From Acidimicrobiia bacterium (GTDB taxonomy: Bacteria > Actinomycetota > Acidimicrobiia > Spongiisociales > UBA5794), in assembly GCA_003235475.1 (NCBI GenBank), contig QJWC01000068.1, positions 1 to 52,042 on the forward strand: DNA of 52,042 nt. Direction: 5' to 3'. Under the pieces are notes generated by a model, which saw only the letters and a program-made list of their open reading frames with translations, was not told where the DNA came from and did no database searches. Below are positions 15,297-23,693 of the stretch, in pieces (within the stretch, counting starts at the first letter, position 1; the number at the start of each line of letters is the position of its first letter). The position numbers and the translations under genes are program-made.

Positions 15297-18200
15297 CTAC
15301 ATGTTGCGCCGGTACCGGCCGCCCACTTCGAAGAGTGCCTGGCTGATCTGTCCGAGCGAGCAGTGTCGCACGGCATCGACAAGCGCCGAGAACACGTTCG
15401 CACCGCTGAGCGCCGCCTGCTGGAGCTGATCGAGGGCGGCCTCAGCCTCCTTCGCATAGCGCGCGCGGAGGGCGGCGAGATCGTTGATCAGCCGATCCTT
15501 GTCCTCGTCGGTCGAACGGATGACCTCACTGGGACGGACGAAAGGTGAACCCTCAGGCGAAAGGAAGCTGTTCACTCCGATGATGGGGAGATCGCCGCTG
15601 TCCTTGAGGGTCTCGTAGAGCATCGATTCTTCCTGGATGCGCGACCGTTGGTACATGGTCTCCATGGCACCGAGCACACCGCCCCGCTCGGTGAGGCGGT
15701 CGAACTCCGTCATCACGGCCTCCTCGACGAGGTCGGTCAGCTCCTCGATGATGAATGAGCCCTGGCCGCTGTTCTCGTTCCGGTTGAGTCCGAGCTCGCG
15801 GTTGATGATCAGCTGGATTGCGAGTGCCCTCCTCACCGAGGCCTCGGTCGGCGTCGTGATTGCCTCGTCGAACGCGTTCGTGTGGAGCGAGTTGCAGTTG
15901 TCGTAGATCGCGTAGAGGGCCTGGAGCGTCGTGCGGATGTCGTTGAACTCGATGTCCTGCGCGTGGAGGCTCCGCCCGGAGGTCTGGATGTGGTACTTGA
16001 GCTTCTGGGATCGCTCGTCTGCCCCATACACCTCGCGCATGGCCTTTGCCCAGATCCTCCGCGCGACGCGCCCGATGACCGCGTACTCGGGGTCGAGCCC
16101 ATTCGAGAAGAAGAAGGAGAGGTTGGGTGCGAACGCGTCGACGTCCATGCCCCTCGCCAGAAAATACTCGACGAAGGTGAACCCGTTGGCGAGCGTGAAC
16201 GCCAATTGTGTGATCGGGTTCGCTCCGGCCTCTGCCATGTGGTACCCGGATATCGATACCGAGTAGAAGTTCCGGACGGCGTGATCGAGGAAGTACTGCT
16301 GGATGTCGCCCTGCATCGAGAGTGCGAACTCCGTCGAGAAGATGCAGGTGTTCTGCGCCTGATCCTCCTTGAGGATGTCGGCCTGGATCGTGCCGCGAAT
16401 CGTCGATAGGGTCTTGGCCTTGATGCGTTCGTACACCTCGCGCTCGAGGACGTCAGCACCCGTCACGCCGAGCAGCAGCAGGCCAGAACCGTCGTGGCCT
16501 TCAGGGAGTTCGCCGTGGTATTCGGGGTGCGGACCGCCTCGCTCGTCGAGGATCGCTTCGACGGAAGAGCGGACCTGGTCCGTGAGCCCTTGTTCACGGA
16601 TGTACGCCTCGCACGCCTGGTCGATCGCAACGTTGAGGTAGAACGCGAGCATGGTCGGCGCCGGCCCGTTGATGGTCATCGACACAGACGTCGTCGGACT
16701 CAGAAGGTCGAAACCCGAGTAGAGCTTCTTGGCGTCGTCGAGCGTCGAAATCGAGACACCGGAGTTACCAACCTTGCCGTAGATGTCGGGCCGCCTCGCA
16801 GGATCATGTCCGTAGAGGGTCACCGAATCGAAGGCGGTGGACAGGCGCACAGCTGGCATCCCCTTGGCGAGGTAGTGGAAACGCCGGTTCGTCTGCTCGG
16901 GCCCTCCCTCGCCGGCGAACATCCTCGTCGGATCCTCTGCCATCCGGCGGAACGGGTAGACCCCCGCCGTGAACGGGAAGGAGCCGGGAAGGTTCTCCTG
17001 GCGGATCCATCGCACTCGATCCGCCCAGCCGTCGAGCCTCGGATGGATCACCTTTGGGAACTCGGTGCCGGAGAGGGACCGCACGGTGTTGTCGACCACG
17101 ACGTCGCGGCCGCGCACGTCGTAGGTGACGGTCCCGCCGGAGTAGGTCGCAACCCGGTGATCCCACTCTTCGAGCGCATCGTCGACGTCCGCGGGCAATG
17201 AGGCGCGCGCCGCGGCTGCCTGCGCCGCGATCTCGGCGGACTCAACGAGTTCCGACGCGCGGGACAGCGACTGAACGTCTGCGGCGAGGGCCGCGGAGCG
17301 CTCGGTGTCGTCGTTGTACACGCGCACGGCGTCCGCGATCTCGGACAAGTACCGGGTCCTCGATCGCGGAACGAGGGGACCCCGGGAAGGAGCGCCGCCT
17401 CGGTGCGGCACGTCGGCGAACGAGCCGAAGCCTGCAGCGTCCACCGCTCTCAGGATTCGCTCGTAGAGCTCCTGCGTGCCGGCGTCGTTGAACTGCGAGG
17501 CGATCGTCGCCACCACGGGCAGGTCAGCCTCGTCCGCGTCGAAGGCGAGGCGATTGCGGCGGTACTGCTTTCGCACGTCCCGGAGCGCGTCCTCGGCGCC
17601 CTGGCGATCGGACTTGTTGATTGCGATCACGTCTGCGAAGTCGAGCATGTCGATCTTCTCGAGTTGGGTTCCCGCGCCGTACTCGGGGGTCATCACGTAC
17701 ACGGCGACATCCGAGGAATCCACGATCTCCGTATCCGACTGCCCGATCCCCGATGTCTCGAGGAACACGAGATCGAACCCAGCGGCCTTCACAACCGCGA
17801 CCGCATCGGCGACGTGGGGCGACATCGCAAGGTTGGCCTGCCGTGTCGCGAGCGACCGCATGAATGTCGTCTCGCCGGCAACCGAATTCATGCGGATGCG
17901 ATCCCCCAGGAGAGCCCCACCCGTGCGTCGTCGCGACGGGTCGACGGAGATCACCGCGATCTTGCGGTCCGGGAAGTCGCGTCGGAACCGGAGCACGAGC
18001 TCATCGAGGATCGAGGACTTCCCCGACCCGCCCGTGCCGGTGAAGCCGACCACGGGCGTTTCCATGCCGCTTGCTCGCGATCGGATGGCCGAGAGGACAT
18101 CGTCAGCCCGCGAGGAGTGGTTCTCCGCAAGGGTGATCGCGCGAGCGATCGCCGCTGGCTCGCCGCCGACCACCCGCTCCTCGAGGTCGCCCTGCCATGC

Positions 18201-18623
18201 ATCCTGGGTGTGTGAAGCGCGTTGGAGGAGATCGTCGATCATCCCCGTGAGCCCAAGCGTCCTTCCGTCGTCAGGCGAGTAGATACGGGCGACGCCTTGA
18301 TCGAGAAGTTCCTGGCCCTCCTCGGGGAGGATCGTGCCTCCGCCACCACCGAAGATGCCGATCTCCGATCCGCCGGCATCGTCGAGCAGCTTCCGCAAGT
18401 AGCGGAAGAACTCCATGTGCCCGCCCTGGTAGGAAGTGACGGCGACGGCGTGGGCGTCTTCTTCGATCGCCGCCTCGGCTATGTCCGCCGCCGAACGGTC
18501 GTGTCCCAGATGGATGACCTCCGCACCCGCGGCTTGGAGGATCCTTCGCATGACGTTGATCGACGCGTCATGGCCGTCAAAGAGGGACGTAGCCGTCACG
18601 ATCCGGACGCGGGGAGCTGCCAT
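15297..18623 (-). CDS. icmF: Fused isobutyryl-CoA mutase IcmF, about 1108 aa
   Basis: A B12-dependent mutase that interconverts isobutyryl-CoA and n-butyryl-CoA, with its G-protein chaperone built in. Order: cobalamin-binding domain (about 1-140; [15 protein letters not shown] with the lower-ligand His, and [14 protein letters not shown]), MeaB-like GTPase (about 185-430; Walker [48 protein letters not shown]), then the TIM-barrel mutase domain ([53 protein letters not shown]-like [10 protein letters not shown]). Start at 18623 was chosen on the DGHD domain and a -10 hexamer 6 nt upstream; the open frame runs on but encodes only antisense of the GT87 gene. Length fits known IcmF. It was probably placed between rimM and trmD by rearrangement. 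Confidence 0.96.
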   Translation of the reverse strand: MAAPRVRIVTATSLFDGHDASINVMRRILQAAGAEVIHLGHDRSAADIAEAAIEEDAHAVAVTSYQGGHMEFFRYLRKLLDDAGGSEIGIFGGGGGTILPEEGQELLDQGVARIYSPDDGRTLGLTGMIDDLLQRASHTQDAWQGDLEERVVGGEPAAIARAITLAENHSSRADDVLSAIRSRASGMETPVVGFTGTGGSGKSSILDELVLRFRRDFPDRKIAVISVDPSRRRTGGALLGDRIRMNSVAGETTFMRSLATRQANLAMSPHVADAVAVVKAAGFDLVFLETSGIGQSDTEIVDSSDVAVYVMTPEYGAGTQLEKIDMLDFADVIAINKSDRQGAEDALRDVRKQYRRNRLAFDADEADLPVVATIASQFNDAGTQELYERILRAVDAAGFGSFADVPHRGGAPSRGPLVPRSRTRYLSEIADAVRVYNDDTERSAALAADVQSLSRASELVESAEIAAQAAAARASLPADVDDALEEWDHRVATYSGGTVTYDVRGRDVVVDNTVRSLSGTEFPKVIHPRLDGWADRVRWIRQENLPGSFPFTAGVYPFRRMAEDPTRMFAGEGGPEQTNRRFHYLAKGMPAVRLSTAFDSVTLYGHDPARRPDIYGKVGNSGVSISTLDDAKKLYSGFDLLSPTTSVSMTINGPAPTMLAFYLNVAIDQACEAYIREQGLTDQVRSSVEAILDERGGPHPEYHGELPEGHDGSGLLLLGVTGADVLEREVYERIKAKTLSTIRGTIQADILKEDQAQNTCIFSTEFALSMQGDIQQYFLDHAVRNFYSVSISGYHMAEAGANPITQLAFTLANGFTFVEYFLARGMDVDAFAPNLSFFFSNGLDPEYAVIGRVARRIWAKAMREVYGADERSQKLKYHIQTSGRSLHAQDIEFNDIRTTLQALYAIYDNCNSLHTNAFDEAITTPTEASVRRALAIQLIINRELGLNRNENSGQGSFIIEELTDLVEEAVMTEFDRLTERGGVLGAMETMYQRSRIQEESMLYETLKDSGDLPIIGVNSFLSPEGSPFVRPSEVIRSTDEDKDRLINDLAALRARYAKEAEAALDQLQQAALSGANVFSALVDAVRHCSLGQISQALFEVGGRYRRNM

Positions 18624-18629
18624 GTCGCA

Positions 18630-18635
18630 AGGATA
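18630..18635 (-). promoter_or_regulatory. -10 element of icmF, leaderless type
   Basis: TATCCT 6 nt before the icmF ATG; the best match to the consensus TANNNT/TATAAT among the set. Confidence 0.5.
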
Positions 18636-18658
18636 GGGAGCACGCTCCACGGACTCGA

Positions 18659-19867
18659 TCAGAGATCGGACGCCGTTTCCCGGATCGCCTGGCCTTGCCG
18701 GTCCGAACGGTGCTCGAGCTGCGTGACGATCCATGCGAACGTCGCGAGCAGGACGAGCGGTGCCAGGTGGAGCGCGCGGCCAAACATGTCGAGTTGCCAC
18801 GCAGTCATCTGGTCGCCACCGTACAGGACGGCGCCGAGCACGAGCCCGATGAGCCCGGCCTCGGAGCTCGCGAGGGCACCGCTGCGCACGAGCAAGGCTC
18901 CCGCGACCAGAAGGACCGTCCAGTCGTACACGAGTCCGTGGACCGCCAGCAGCACTGAAGCAACGATGGCGAGAGCAGCACATGTTCCGACGTCGGCCGC
19001 CCGCCTGAGGCCGCTCAGGAGGAGCGCGAGGACGACAGCCGACAGACCCATCGCCACAATCAGGGCGGCGGTCGACTCGCCGAACGCCAGACGCGCGGTA
19101 GCCCACACCGTGACCTCGGTATCGGGGCGGACAAGGCTCGACGTGTCGGGGAGACGATGGAACCACGCAGACCAGCCGCCCGGTAACCACCACCATGAGA
19201 CAGCGACCAGGCAGATCGTGGTGCCGAGTCCGACGATGATCCACCGCCATCGACGCCTGGCGTCCACCAGCCACCACACCACGAAGCCGAGGAGCAAGTG
19301 CGGTTTGAAGGCCGCGAGGGCGAGGAGGGATGCGCCAGCCATGCCCTTTCGGCGCTCGAGGAGGAGAACGCTCGACGCGACGAGCGCGGTGAAGAAGAAC
19401 GCGACCTGCCCGTACCAGACGTTGAAGAATCCGGCCAGCGTGACGAGAAGGATGACGATCAACGTGCCGACTCGTGCAATGCCAAGGCGTCTGAGCGCCA
19501 TTGCAATCAGCGAGATGCCAGCAAGTGTCCACAAGGGAAACACGAGACCGAACGGGAGCCAGGAAACCGGGATCACGGCGACAGAGAACCACGGTGGGTT
19601 CAGTGGCAGCGCCGCGCCGACCGCGACGAACTCCGCACGCTCCGGGTCGTACAACGCCTCACCCAAGCGGTCGGACGCAAGCGACCCGGCGGCTTGGAAA
19701 CCACGGAGGTCCTGCCCGAAGTCGATGTCGGCGAGCTCGGTCCCCGGCGAACGCACGAGGTGTCGGGCAAAGGTGGTCCACGCAACCGCGCCGAACGTCA
19801 GTATCACAACCAACGATCCGATCGCGACGTACCGCTCCCATGACAGCCGCGAACGCTCTGGTTGCAT
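18659..19867 (-). CDS. GT87-type (DUF2029) polyprenyl-phosphate glycosyltransferase, 402 aa, copy 1
   Basis: A GT-C fold integral membrane protein with about ten helices. The first helix is followed by an outside loop with acidic residues ([15 protein letters not shown]), the usual site of the catalytic aspartate. The [17 protein letters not shown] segment then corresponds to the PP-x-x-x-x-x-x-P-x-x-x-x-P motif of GT87 (PimE-like mannosyltransferases). Further marks are [19 protein letters not shown] and [16 protein letters not shown]. It is clearly paralogous to the gene at 22497. Such enzymes move sugars from polyprenyl phosphate to outer-face glycans; the acceptor is unknown. A -10 hexamer lies 6 nt before the ATG. 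It separates rimM from icmF. Confidence 0.85.
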   Translation of the reverse strand: MQPERSRLSWERYVAIGSLVVILTFGAVAWTTFARHLVRSPGTELADIDFGQDLRGFQAAGSLASDRLGEALYDPERAEFVAVGAALPLNPPWFSVAVIPVSWLPFGLVFPLWTLAGISLIAMALRRLGIARVGTLIVILLVTLAGFFNVWYGQVAFFFTALVASSVLLLERRKGMAGASLLALAAFKPHLLLGFVVWWLVDARRRWRWIIVGLGTTICLVAVSWWWLPGGWSAWFHRLPDTSSLVRPDTEVTVWATARLAFGESTAALIVAMGLSAVVLALLLSGLRRAADVGTCAALAIVASVLLAVHGLVYDWTVLLVAGALLVRSGALASSEAGLIGLVLGAVLYGGDQMTAWQLDMFGRALHLAPLVLLATFAWIVTQLEHRSDRQGQAIRETASDL

Positions 19868-19873
19868 CCGATG

Positions 19874-19879
19874 AGCTTA
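19874..19879 (-). promoter_or_regulatory. -10 element of GT87 copy 1, leaderless type
   Basis: TAAGCT 6 nt before the ATG. Confidence 0.5.
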
Positions 19880-19935
19880 CGGCCGAGCCTCGAGCACGCG
19901 TGGTTCGTGCCGGGCTGCCGGAACCGGTTCGGGAG

Positions 19936-20487
19936 CTAGCGCGTGGGACCTTGCTCGTCCATCAGCCCGTCTGGCAACGACACGGTGACGATGCGGGCCC
20001 TGACGTCCACCGTCGGCACGAGCGCCTCGACGAGCGGGACCTCGAATCCGACCCCACCATCTCGCTCGACGACGAGCCTGTCCTGCGCGGGCCCCGAGAC
20101 GACATCGGACACCACGCCGAGCACCCGGCCATCCTCGTCTATCACCGCACACCCGATAAGGTCCTCGACCCACCACTCATCGTCCTCAAGGGAACGTCGC
20201 TCGGTCGACGGCACTACGAATCGCGTTCCGACGAGGCTCTCCGCAGTGTTGCGATCGATCACACCCGAGAGGCGGACGATGAAGTCATCCCCCTTCGGGC
20301 TGACGGAGACGACGGTGAACGGTGGCGCTTCGTCGCCCTCGACCCGCAGCGATGCGCCGACAACGAACCGGACGCTCGCGTCCGCCACCATCCCCCGAAC
20401 GAGAACATCCCCACGGATGCCGTGCGCTCTCCGCACGTACCCGATGGGGATGAAGTTCGATTCTGGCGACGGTGCGCCGTCGGTCAC
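19936..20487 (-). CDS. rimM: Ribosome maturation factor RimM, 183 aa
   Basis: Helps 30S head assembly through binding S19. The N-terminal domain begins FIPIGYVRRAHGIRGDVLV, the family hallmark. The PRC-barrel domain follows at about residue 100 (DEWWVEDLIGCAVIDEDGRVLGVV) and ends with the VPLVEALVPTVDVRARIVTV and LPDGLMD motifs. It is 2 nt after the KH gene, in the rpsP-KH-rimM operon. In most bacteria trmD and rplS follow directly. Here the operon ends after rimM with a 68 nt gap to a GT87 gene. Confidence 0.96.
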   Translation of the reverse strand: MTDGAPSPESNFIPIGYVRRAHGIRGDVLVRGMVADASVRFVVGASLRVEGDEAPPFTVVSVSPKGDDFIVRLSGVIDRNTAESLVGTRFVVPSTERRSLEDDEWWVEDLIGCAVIDEDGRVLGVVSDVVSGPAQDRLVVERDGGVGFEVPLVEALVPTVDVRARIVTVSLPDGLMDEQGPTR

Positions 20488-20489
20488 GC

Positions 20490-20741
20490 TCAGTCGAGGA
20501 AGTCGACGTCGACGGCGACGCCTTCCTCGTCCCCCGCCGCACTCGCGACGTTGCGGATCGCCCGTGCGACGCGGCCGCGCTTTCCGATCACGCGCCCCAT
20601 GTCGCTCTTGGCTGCGCGCACCTCGGCGACGACGGCGTCGTCACCGTCCTGGACCACGTTGACCTCGACGGCATCCTTGTCGTCGACGATCTCGGACACC
20701 ACGTAGGTGACCACCTTGTCGACGATTTCGCCCTGGCTCAT
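20490..20741 (-). CDS. khpA: KH-domain RNA-binding protein (KhpA/YlqC), 83 aa
   Basis: A single KH domain: the strand EVNVVQDGDDAVVAEVRAAKSDMGRVIGKRGRVARAIRNV region carries the G-x-x-G loop as IGKRGR, and the protein ends VAVDVDFLD. In the N-terminal strand, VTYVVSEIVDDKDAVEV is typical. It starts by an ATGA overlap with rpsP and lies 2 nt before rimM, the standard actinobacterial and Gram-positive order. KhpA proteins bind many RNAs and affect cell-size control in some bacteria; that role here is inferred from family. Confidence 0.95.
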   Translation of the reverse strand: MSQGEIVDKVVTYVVSEIVDDKDAVEVNVVQDGDDAVVAEVRAAKSDMGRVIGKRGRVARAIRNVASAAGDEEGVAVDVDFLD

Positions 20742-21139
20742 TCGTCCTCCCCGGACTCGTCACTCATCTCATCCATCTCGGCGGCAGGCGCTTCCTCGGC
20801 TACATCCTCGATGGCTGGCTCAGCTTCCACCTTGGCTGCTGGCTCGGGTGCGGGTGCCCCAACGGTGTGGATGTCGCCCTTGGCGACCTTGAACAAGGTC
20901 CACGCGCCGGAGATCTCGAGCAGCTTCTGTGCGCGCTCGGTCGGCTGCGCGCCGGTGCGGAGCCAATGCAGCGCCCGTTCGTTGTCGATCTTGATCAGCG
21001 ACGGTTCCTGGCGCGGGTCATAGACGCCCAACTGTTCGATGTAGCGACCATCCCTCGGCTTGCGCGAGTCCATGACGACCACGCGGTAGGTCGGCTGCTT
21101 CTTCTTGCCAAGCCGCGTAAGGCGGATCTTGACTGCCAT
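20738..21139 (-). CDS. rpsP: 30S ribosomal protein S16 with acidic tail, 133 aa
   Basis: The S16 core is residues 1-85: MAVKIRLTRLGKKKQPTYRV, DSRKPRDGRYIEQLGVYDP, RALHWLRTGAQPTERAQKLL. The remaining 45 residues form an Ala/Glu/Pro-rich acidic tail (VEAEPAIEDVAEEAPAAEMDEM). Some actinobacterial S16 proteins have such tails; here it is about a third of the protein. A ribosome site AGAGGTGA lies upstream, in the 3 nt gap and the end of ffh, so it is co-transcribed with ffh. Confidence 0.96.
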   Translation of the reverse strand: MAVKIRLTRLGKKKQPTYRVVVMDSRKPRDGRYIEQLGVYDPRQEPSLIKIDNERALHWLRTGAQPTERAQKLLEISGAWTLFKVAKGDIHTVGAPAPEPAAKVEAEPAIEDVAEEAPAAEMDEMSDESGEDE

Positions 21140-21142
21140 CGG

Positions 21143-22486
21143 TCACCTCTTCTTGGTATGGCGAGCCATGGGCGGCATTTGGAGCCCAGGGATGGGACTC
21201 TTTCCTCCGGCCATGGCCTTCATCATCGTCTGTGCTTGCGAGAACTGCTTGAGGACGCCGTTGACGTCCTGTGGCCGGGTACCTGACCCGGCAGCGATGC
21301 GGCGCTTCCGACTCCCGTTGATCACCTTCGGATTCCTGCGTTCCTCGGGAGTCATCGAGCGGATGATCGCTTCGACGCGACCCAACTGACGCTCATCGAT
21401 CTGGACGTCGCGCAGGGCCGTTCCTGCGCCGGGGAGCATACCAACCAACTGCTGCAAAGGCCCCATCTTGCGCAGCTGCTGGAACTGCTCGAGGAAGTCC
21501 TCGAGGTCGAACGAGGCGTTTCGCATCTTCTCAGCGGCGCGCTCGGCCTCTGCCTCGTCGAACGCCTCCTCCGCCTTCTCGATGAGTGAGAGGACATCAC
21601 CCATCCCAAGGATTCGCGACGCCATTCGATCCGGGTGGAAGACGTCGAGATCCCCGATCGACTCACCCGTTCCGACGAACTTGATGGGCACCCCAGTGAC
21701 CTCACGGGCGGAGATCGCCGCACCGCCACGGGCATCGCCGTCGATCTTCGTGAGGATCAGTCCGGTGAGATCTGTGTACGCGGCGAATCCCGTCGCCACG
21801 TTGATCGCTTCCTGGCCTGTCATCGCATCGACGACGAGCAGCGTGTCCGTCGGAGCGGCGGCCTTCCTCACGGCGGCGAGTTCGCCCATGAGTTCTTCGT
21901 CGATCTGCAGTCGGCCGGCCGTGTCGATGATCACGACGTTGTGGGTCGAAGCTCTCGCCTCCTTCAGGGCAGCCTTCACGAGACGCGGCGGTTTCGCTGC
22001 ACGGTCGGTGTACACCGGCACGCCGATTCGGGCGCCGAGGGTCTCGAGCTGCTCGATCGCTGCTGGCCTCTGGAGGTCAGCAGCAACCAGCAGCGGTCGC
22101 TTGCCTGTCGTCTTGAGTCGATGCGCGAGCTTCGCGGCCGTGGTCGTCTTCCCGGAACCCTGGAGCCCGACGACCATGACGATTGACGGCGGTGCAGCCG
22201 GCCGCTCGAGCGGAACGTCCTTCTCCCCGAGCGTGACGACGAGTTCTTCGTGGACGATCTTGATGACCTGCTGACCCGGCGTGAGGCTCCTGGCCACCTC
22301 GGAACCCACCGCGCGCTCGGTGACGCGAGCGAGGAAGGACTTGACGACGGGGAGGGCGACATCGGCCTCGAGAAGCGCAAGGCGAATCTCCCTCATCGCT
22401 CCGTTGACGTCCGCCTCGGAGAGCTTTCCTTTGCCCCGGAGCGTCGCGAACACGCCACCGAGTCGGGTTGAGAGCGAGTCGAACAT
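21143..22486 (-). CDS. ffh: Signal recognition particle GTPase Ffh, 447 aa
   Basis: Binds signal sequences and 4.5S RNA, and docks on FtsY. The N domain begins MFDSLSTRLGGVFATLRGKG. The G domain has GLQGSGKTTTAAKLA near residue 108, ADLQRPAA, DTAGRLQ and TKIDGDARGG. The methionine-rich M domain (about 300-447) includes LEQFQQLRKMGPLQQLVGMLPG and GSGTRPQDVNGVLKQF. The ATG at 22486 matches the family; upstream sequence does not. A -10 hexamer 7 nt upstream overlaps the stop codon of the GT87 gene before it. It heads the ffh-rpsP-khpA-rimM unit. Confidence 0.97.
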   Translation of the reverse strand: MFDSLSTRLGGVFATLRGKGKLSEADVNGAMREIRLALLEADVALPVVKSFLARVTERAVGSEVARSLTPGQQVIKIVHEELVVTLGEKDVPLERPAAPPSIVMVVGLQGSGKTTTAAKLAHRLKTTGKRPLLVAADLQRPAAIEQLETLGARIGVPVYTDRAAKPPRLVKAALKEARASTHNVVIIDTAGRLQIDEELMGELAAVRKAAAPTDTLLVVDAMTGQEAINVATGFAAYTDLTGLILTKIDGDARGGAAISAREVTGVPIKFVGTGESIGDLDVFHPDRMASRILGMGDVLSLIEKAEEAFDEAEAERAAEKMRNASFDLEDFLEQFQQLRKMGPLQQLVGMLPGAGTALRDVQIDERQLGRVEAIIRSMTPEERRNPKVINGSRKRRIAAGSGTRPQDVNGVLKQFSQAQTMMKAMAGGKSPIPGLQMPPMARHTKKR

Positions 22487-22493
22487 GGCGGGG

Positions 22494-22499
22494 AGTCTA
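22494..22499 (-). promoter_or_regulatory. -10 element of ffh, leaderless type
   Basis: TAGACT 7 nt before the ffh ATG, overlapping the TAG stop of GT87 copy 2. Confidence 0.45.
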
Positions 22500-23693
22500 C
22501 GGGTGGCTCGCTGGGACCTCCGTGGAACGGATGTCGATGTGCGCCTTTGTGACCAGCCATGCGAACACGCCGCCGAGGATGAGCGGCGCGAGATGCAGCG
22601 CCCTTCCGAACGACTCCAACTGCCATGCGGTCGCAGTGTCCCCAGCGGCGACCGCGGCTCCGAGCACCGCACCGATCAACCCAAGCGTTTCCGGGCTGAC
22701 CGCCCTCGCTCTCACCAGCAGAGCACCTGCGGGGAGCAACAGCAGCCAGTCGTACATGAGCCCATGCGGAGCGAGGAGGAGCGACGCAACGATCGAGAGC
22801 GACGCAACCACCTCCACCTGGTCAGCCCATCTGCGCATCCCAACGAACAGGAGCGACAGGACCAAACCGACGGCGGCAGTGATGCCCACAGCGAGTGTGA
22901 TGCCGGTCGCCCCGAGGAGTTGCACCACGCTGATGAGGGTGACCTCCCTCGCAGGGTCGACAAGGCTGCTCGGGTCAGACACGGCAGAGAAGAACGCAGG
23001 CCACGAACCGGGCAGCCACAGCGCCGACACCGCGGCGAGGGTTGCCGTCACGGCGCCAGTGATCGCCAGCCAACGCCACCGTGATCGGATCTCGAGTGCC
23101 CACCAAACAGCGAAACCGAACAGCAGGTGTGGTTTGAACGCGAGGAACGCAAGCCCCACGGCGCCAAGTGTCCCGTCGGCCCGAGCAAGCGACATCGTCG
23201 CCAGCATCAGTACTGCGACCATGAAGTACGTGGTCTGCCCGAAGTACAGCGCGAACATCCCTGACAAAGTGAGCAGCGTCATTCCCATGACCCGCTTCAC
23301 ATCGGGTGTACGTGCGCGGGCCAGAGCGAACCACGCCGCGGCAACGCCGAACAACGACCACAGTGGGAACGCGACCGAGAACGGCACCTTCGACAAGGGG
23401 ATCATCGCGATCGCGAACCACGGCGGATAGACGAACTTCGAAGCTCCGAGTTCTGCGTACGTCGGGTCGGCTTGGTCGTAGATCGAGCGTCCCTCACGTT
23501 GGGCTGCGAGTTCGCCTGCGCCAAGGAAGGCCCGCAGATCTTCGCCGTATTCGATGCTTTGCGGAGGGTCACCGACCGTACCGAGCATCTGCGACCCGAA
23601 GGTCGCCCAGAACAGCATGCCGTAGACCGCGATCGCGACCAGCGACGCGAAGAGCACGTAGCTGCGCCACGGGAGCGTGGGCGACTTCGTCAT
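22497..23693 (-). CDS. GT87-type (DUF2029) glycosyltransferase, 398 aa, copy 2
   Basis: A GT-C membrane glycosyltransferase and a close paralog of the gene at 18659. Shared blocks include the acidic first loop (SIEYGEDLRAFLGAGELA), YPPWFAIAMIPLSKVPF, LAFLAFKPHLLFGFAVWW, APHGLMYDWLLLLPAGALLVR and [17 protein letters not shown]. About ten helices are visible. It starts by an ATGA overlap with the PMT-like gene before it and ends 10 nt before ffh. The acceptor is unknown; arrangement with a second GT-C enzyme suggests a glycan or glycolipid built at the outer membrane face. Confidence 0.87.
   Translation of the reverse strand: MTKSPTLPWRSYVLFASLVAIAVYGMLFWATFGSQMLGTVGDPPQSIEYGEDLRAFLGAGELAAQREGRSIYDQADPTYAELGASKFVYPPWFAIAMIPLSKVPFSVAFPLWSLFGVAAAWFALARARTPDVKRVMGMTLLTLSGMFALYFGQTTYFMVAVLMLATMSLARADGTLGAVGLAFLAFKPHLLFGFAVWWALEIRSRWRWLAITGAVTATLAAVSALWLPGSWPAFFSAVSDPSSLVDPAREVTLISVVQLLGATGITLAVGITAAVGLVLSLLFVGMRRWADQVEVVASLSIVASLLLAPHGLMYDWLLLLPAGALLVRARAVSPETLGLIGAVLGAAVAAGDTATAWQLESFGRALHLAPLILGGVFAWLVTKAHIDIRSTEVPASHP

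Noticed and set aside
18624-19592. Extension of the icmF frame upstream
   Set aside because: It overlaps the GT87 gene in another frame on the same strand; the cobalamin-binding domain starts right at the ATG 18623, which has its own -10 hexamer.
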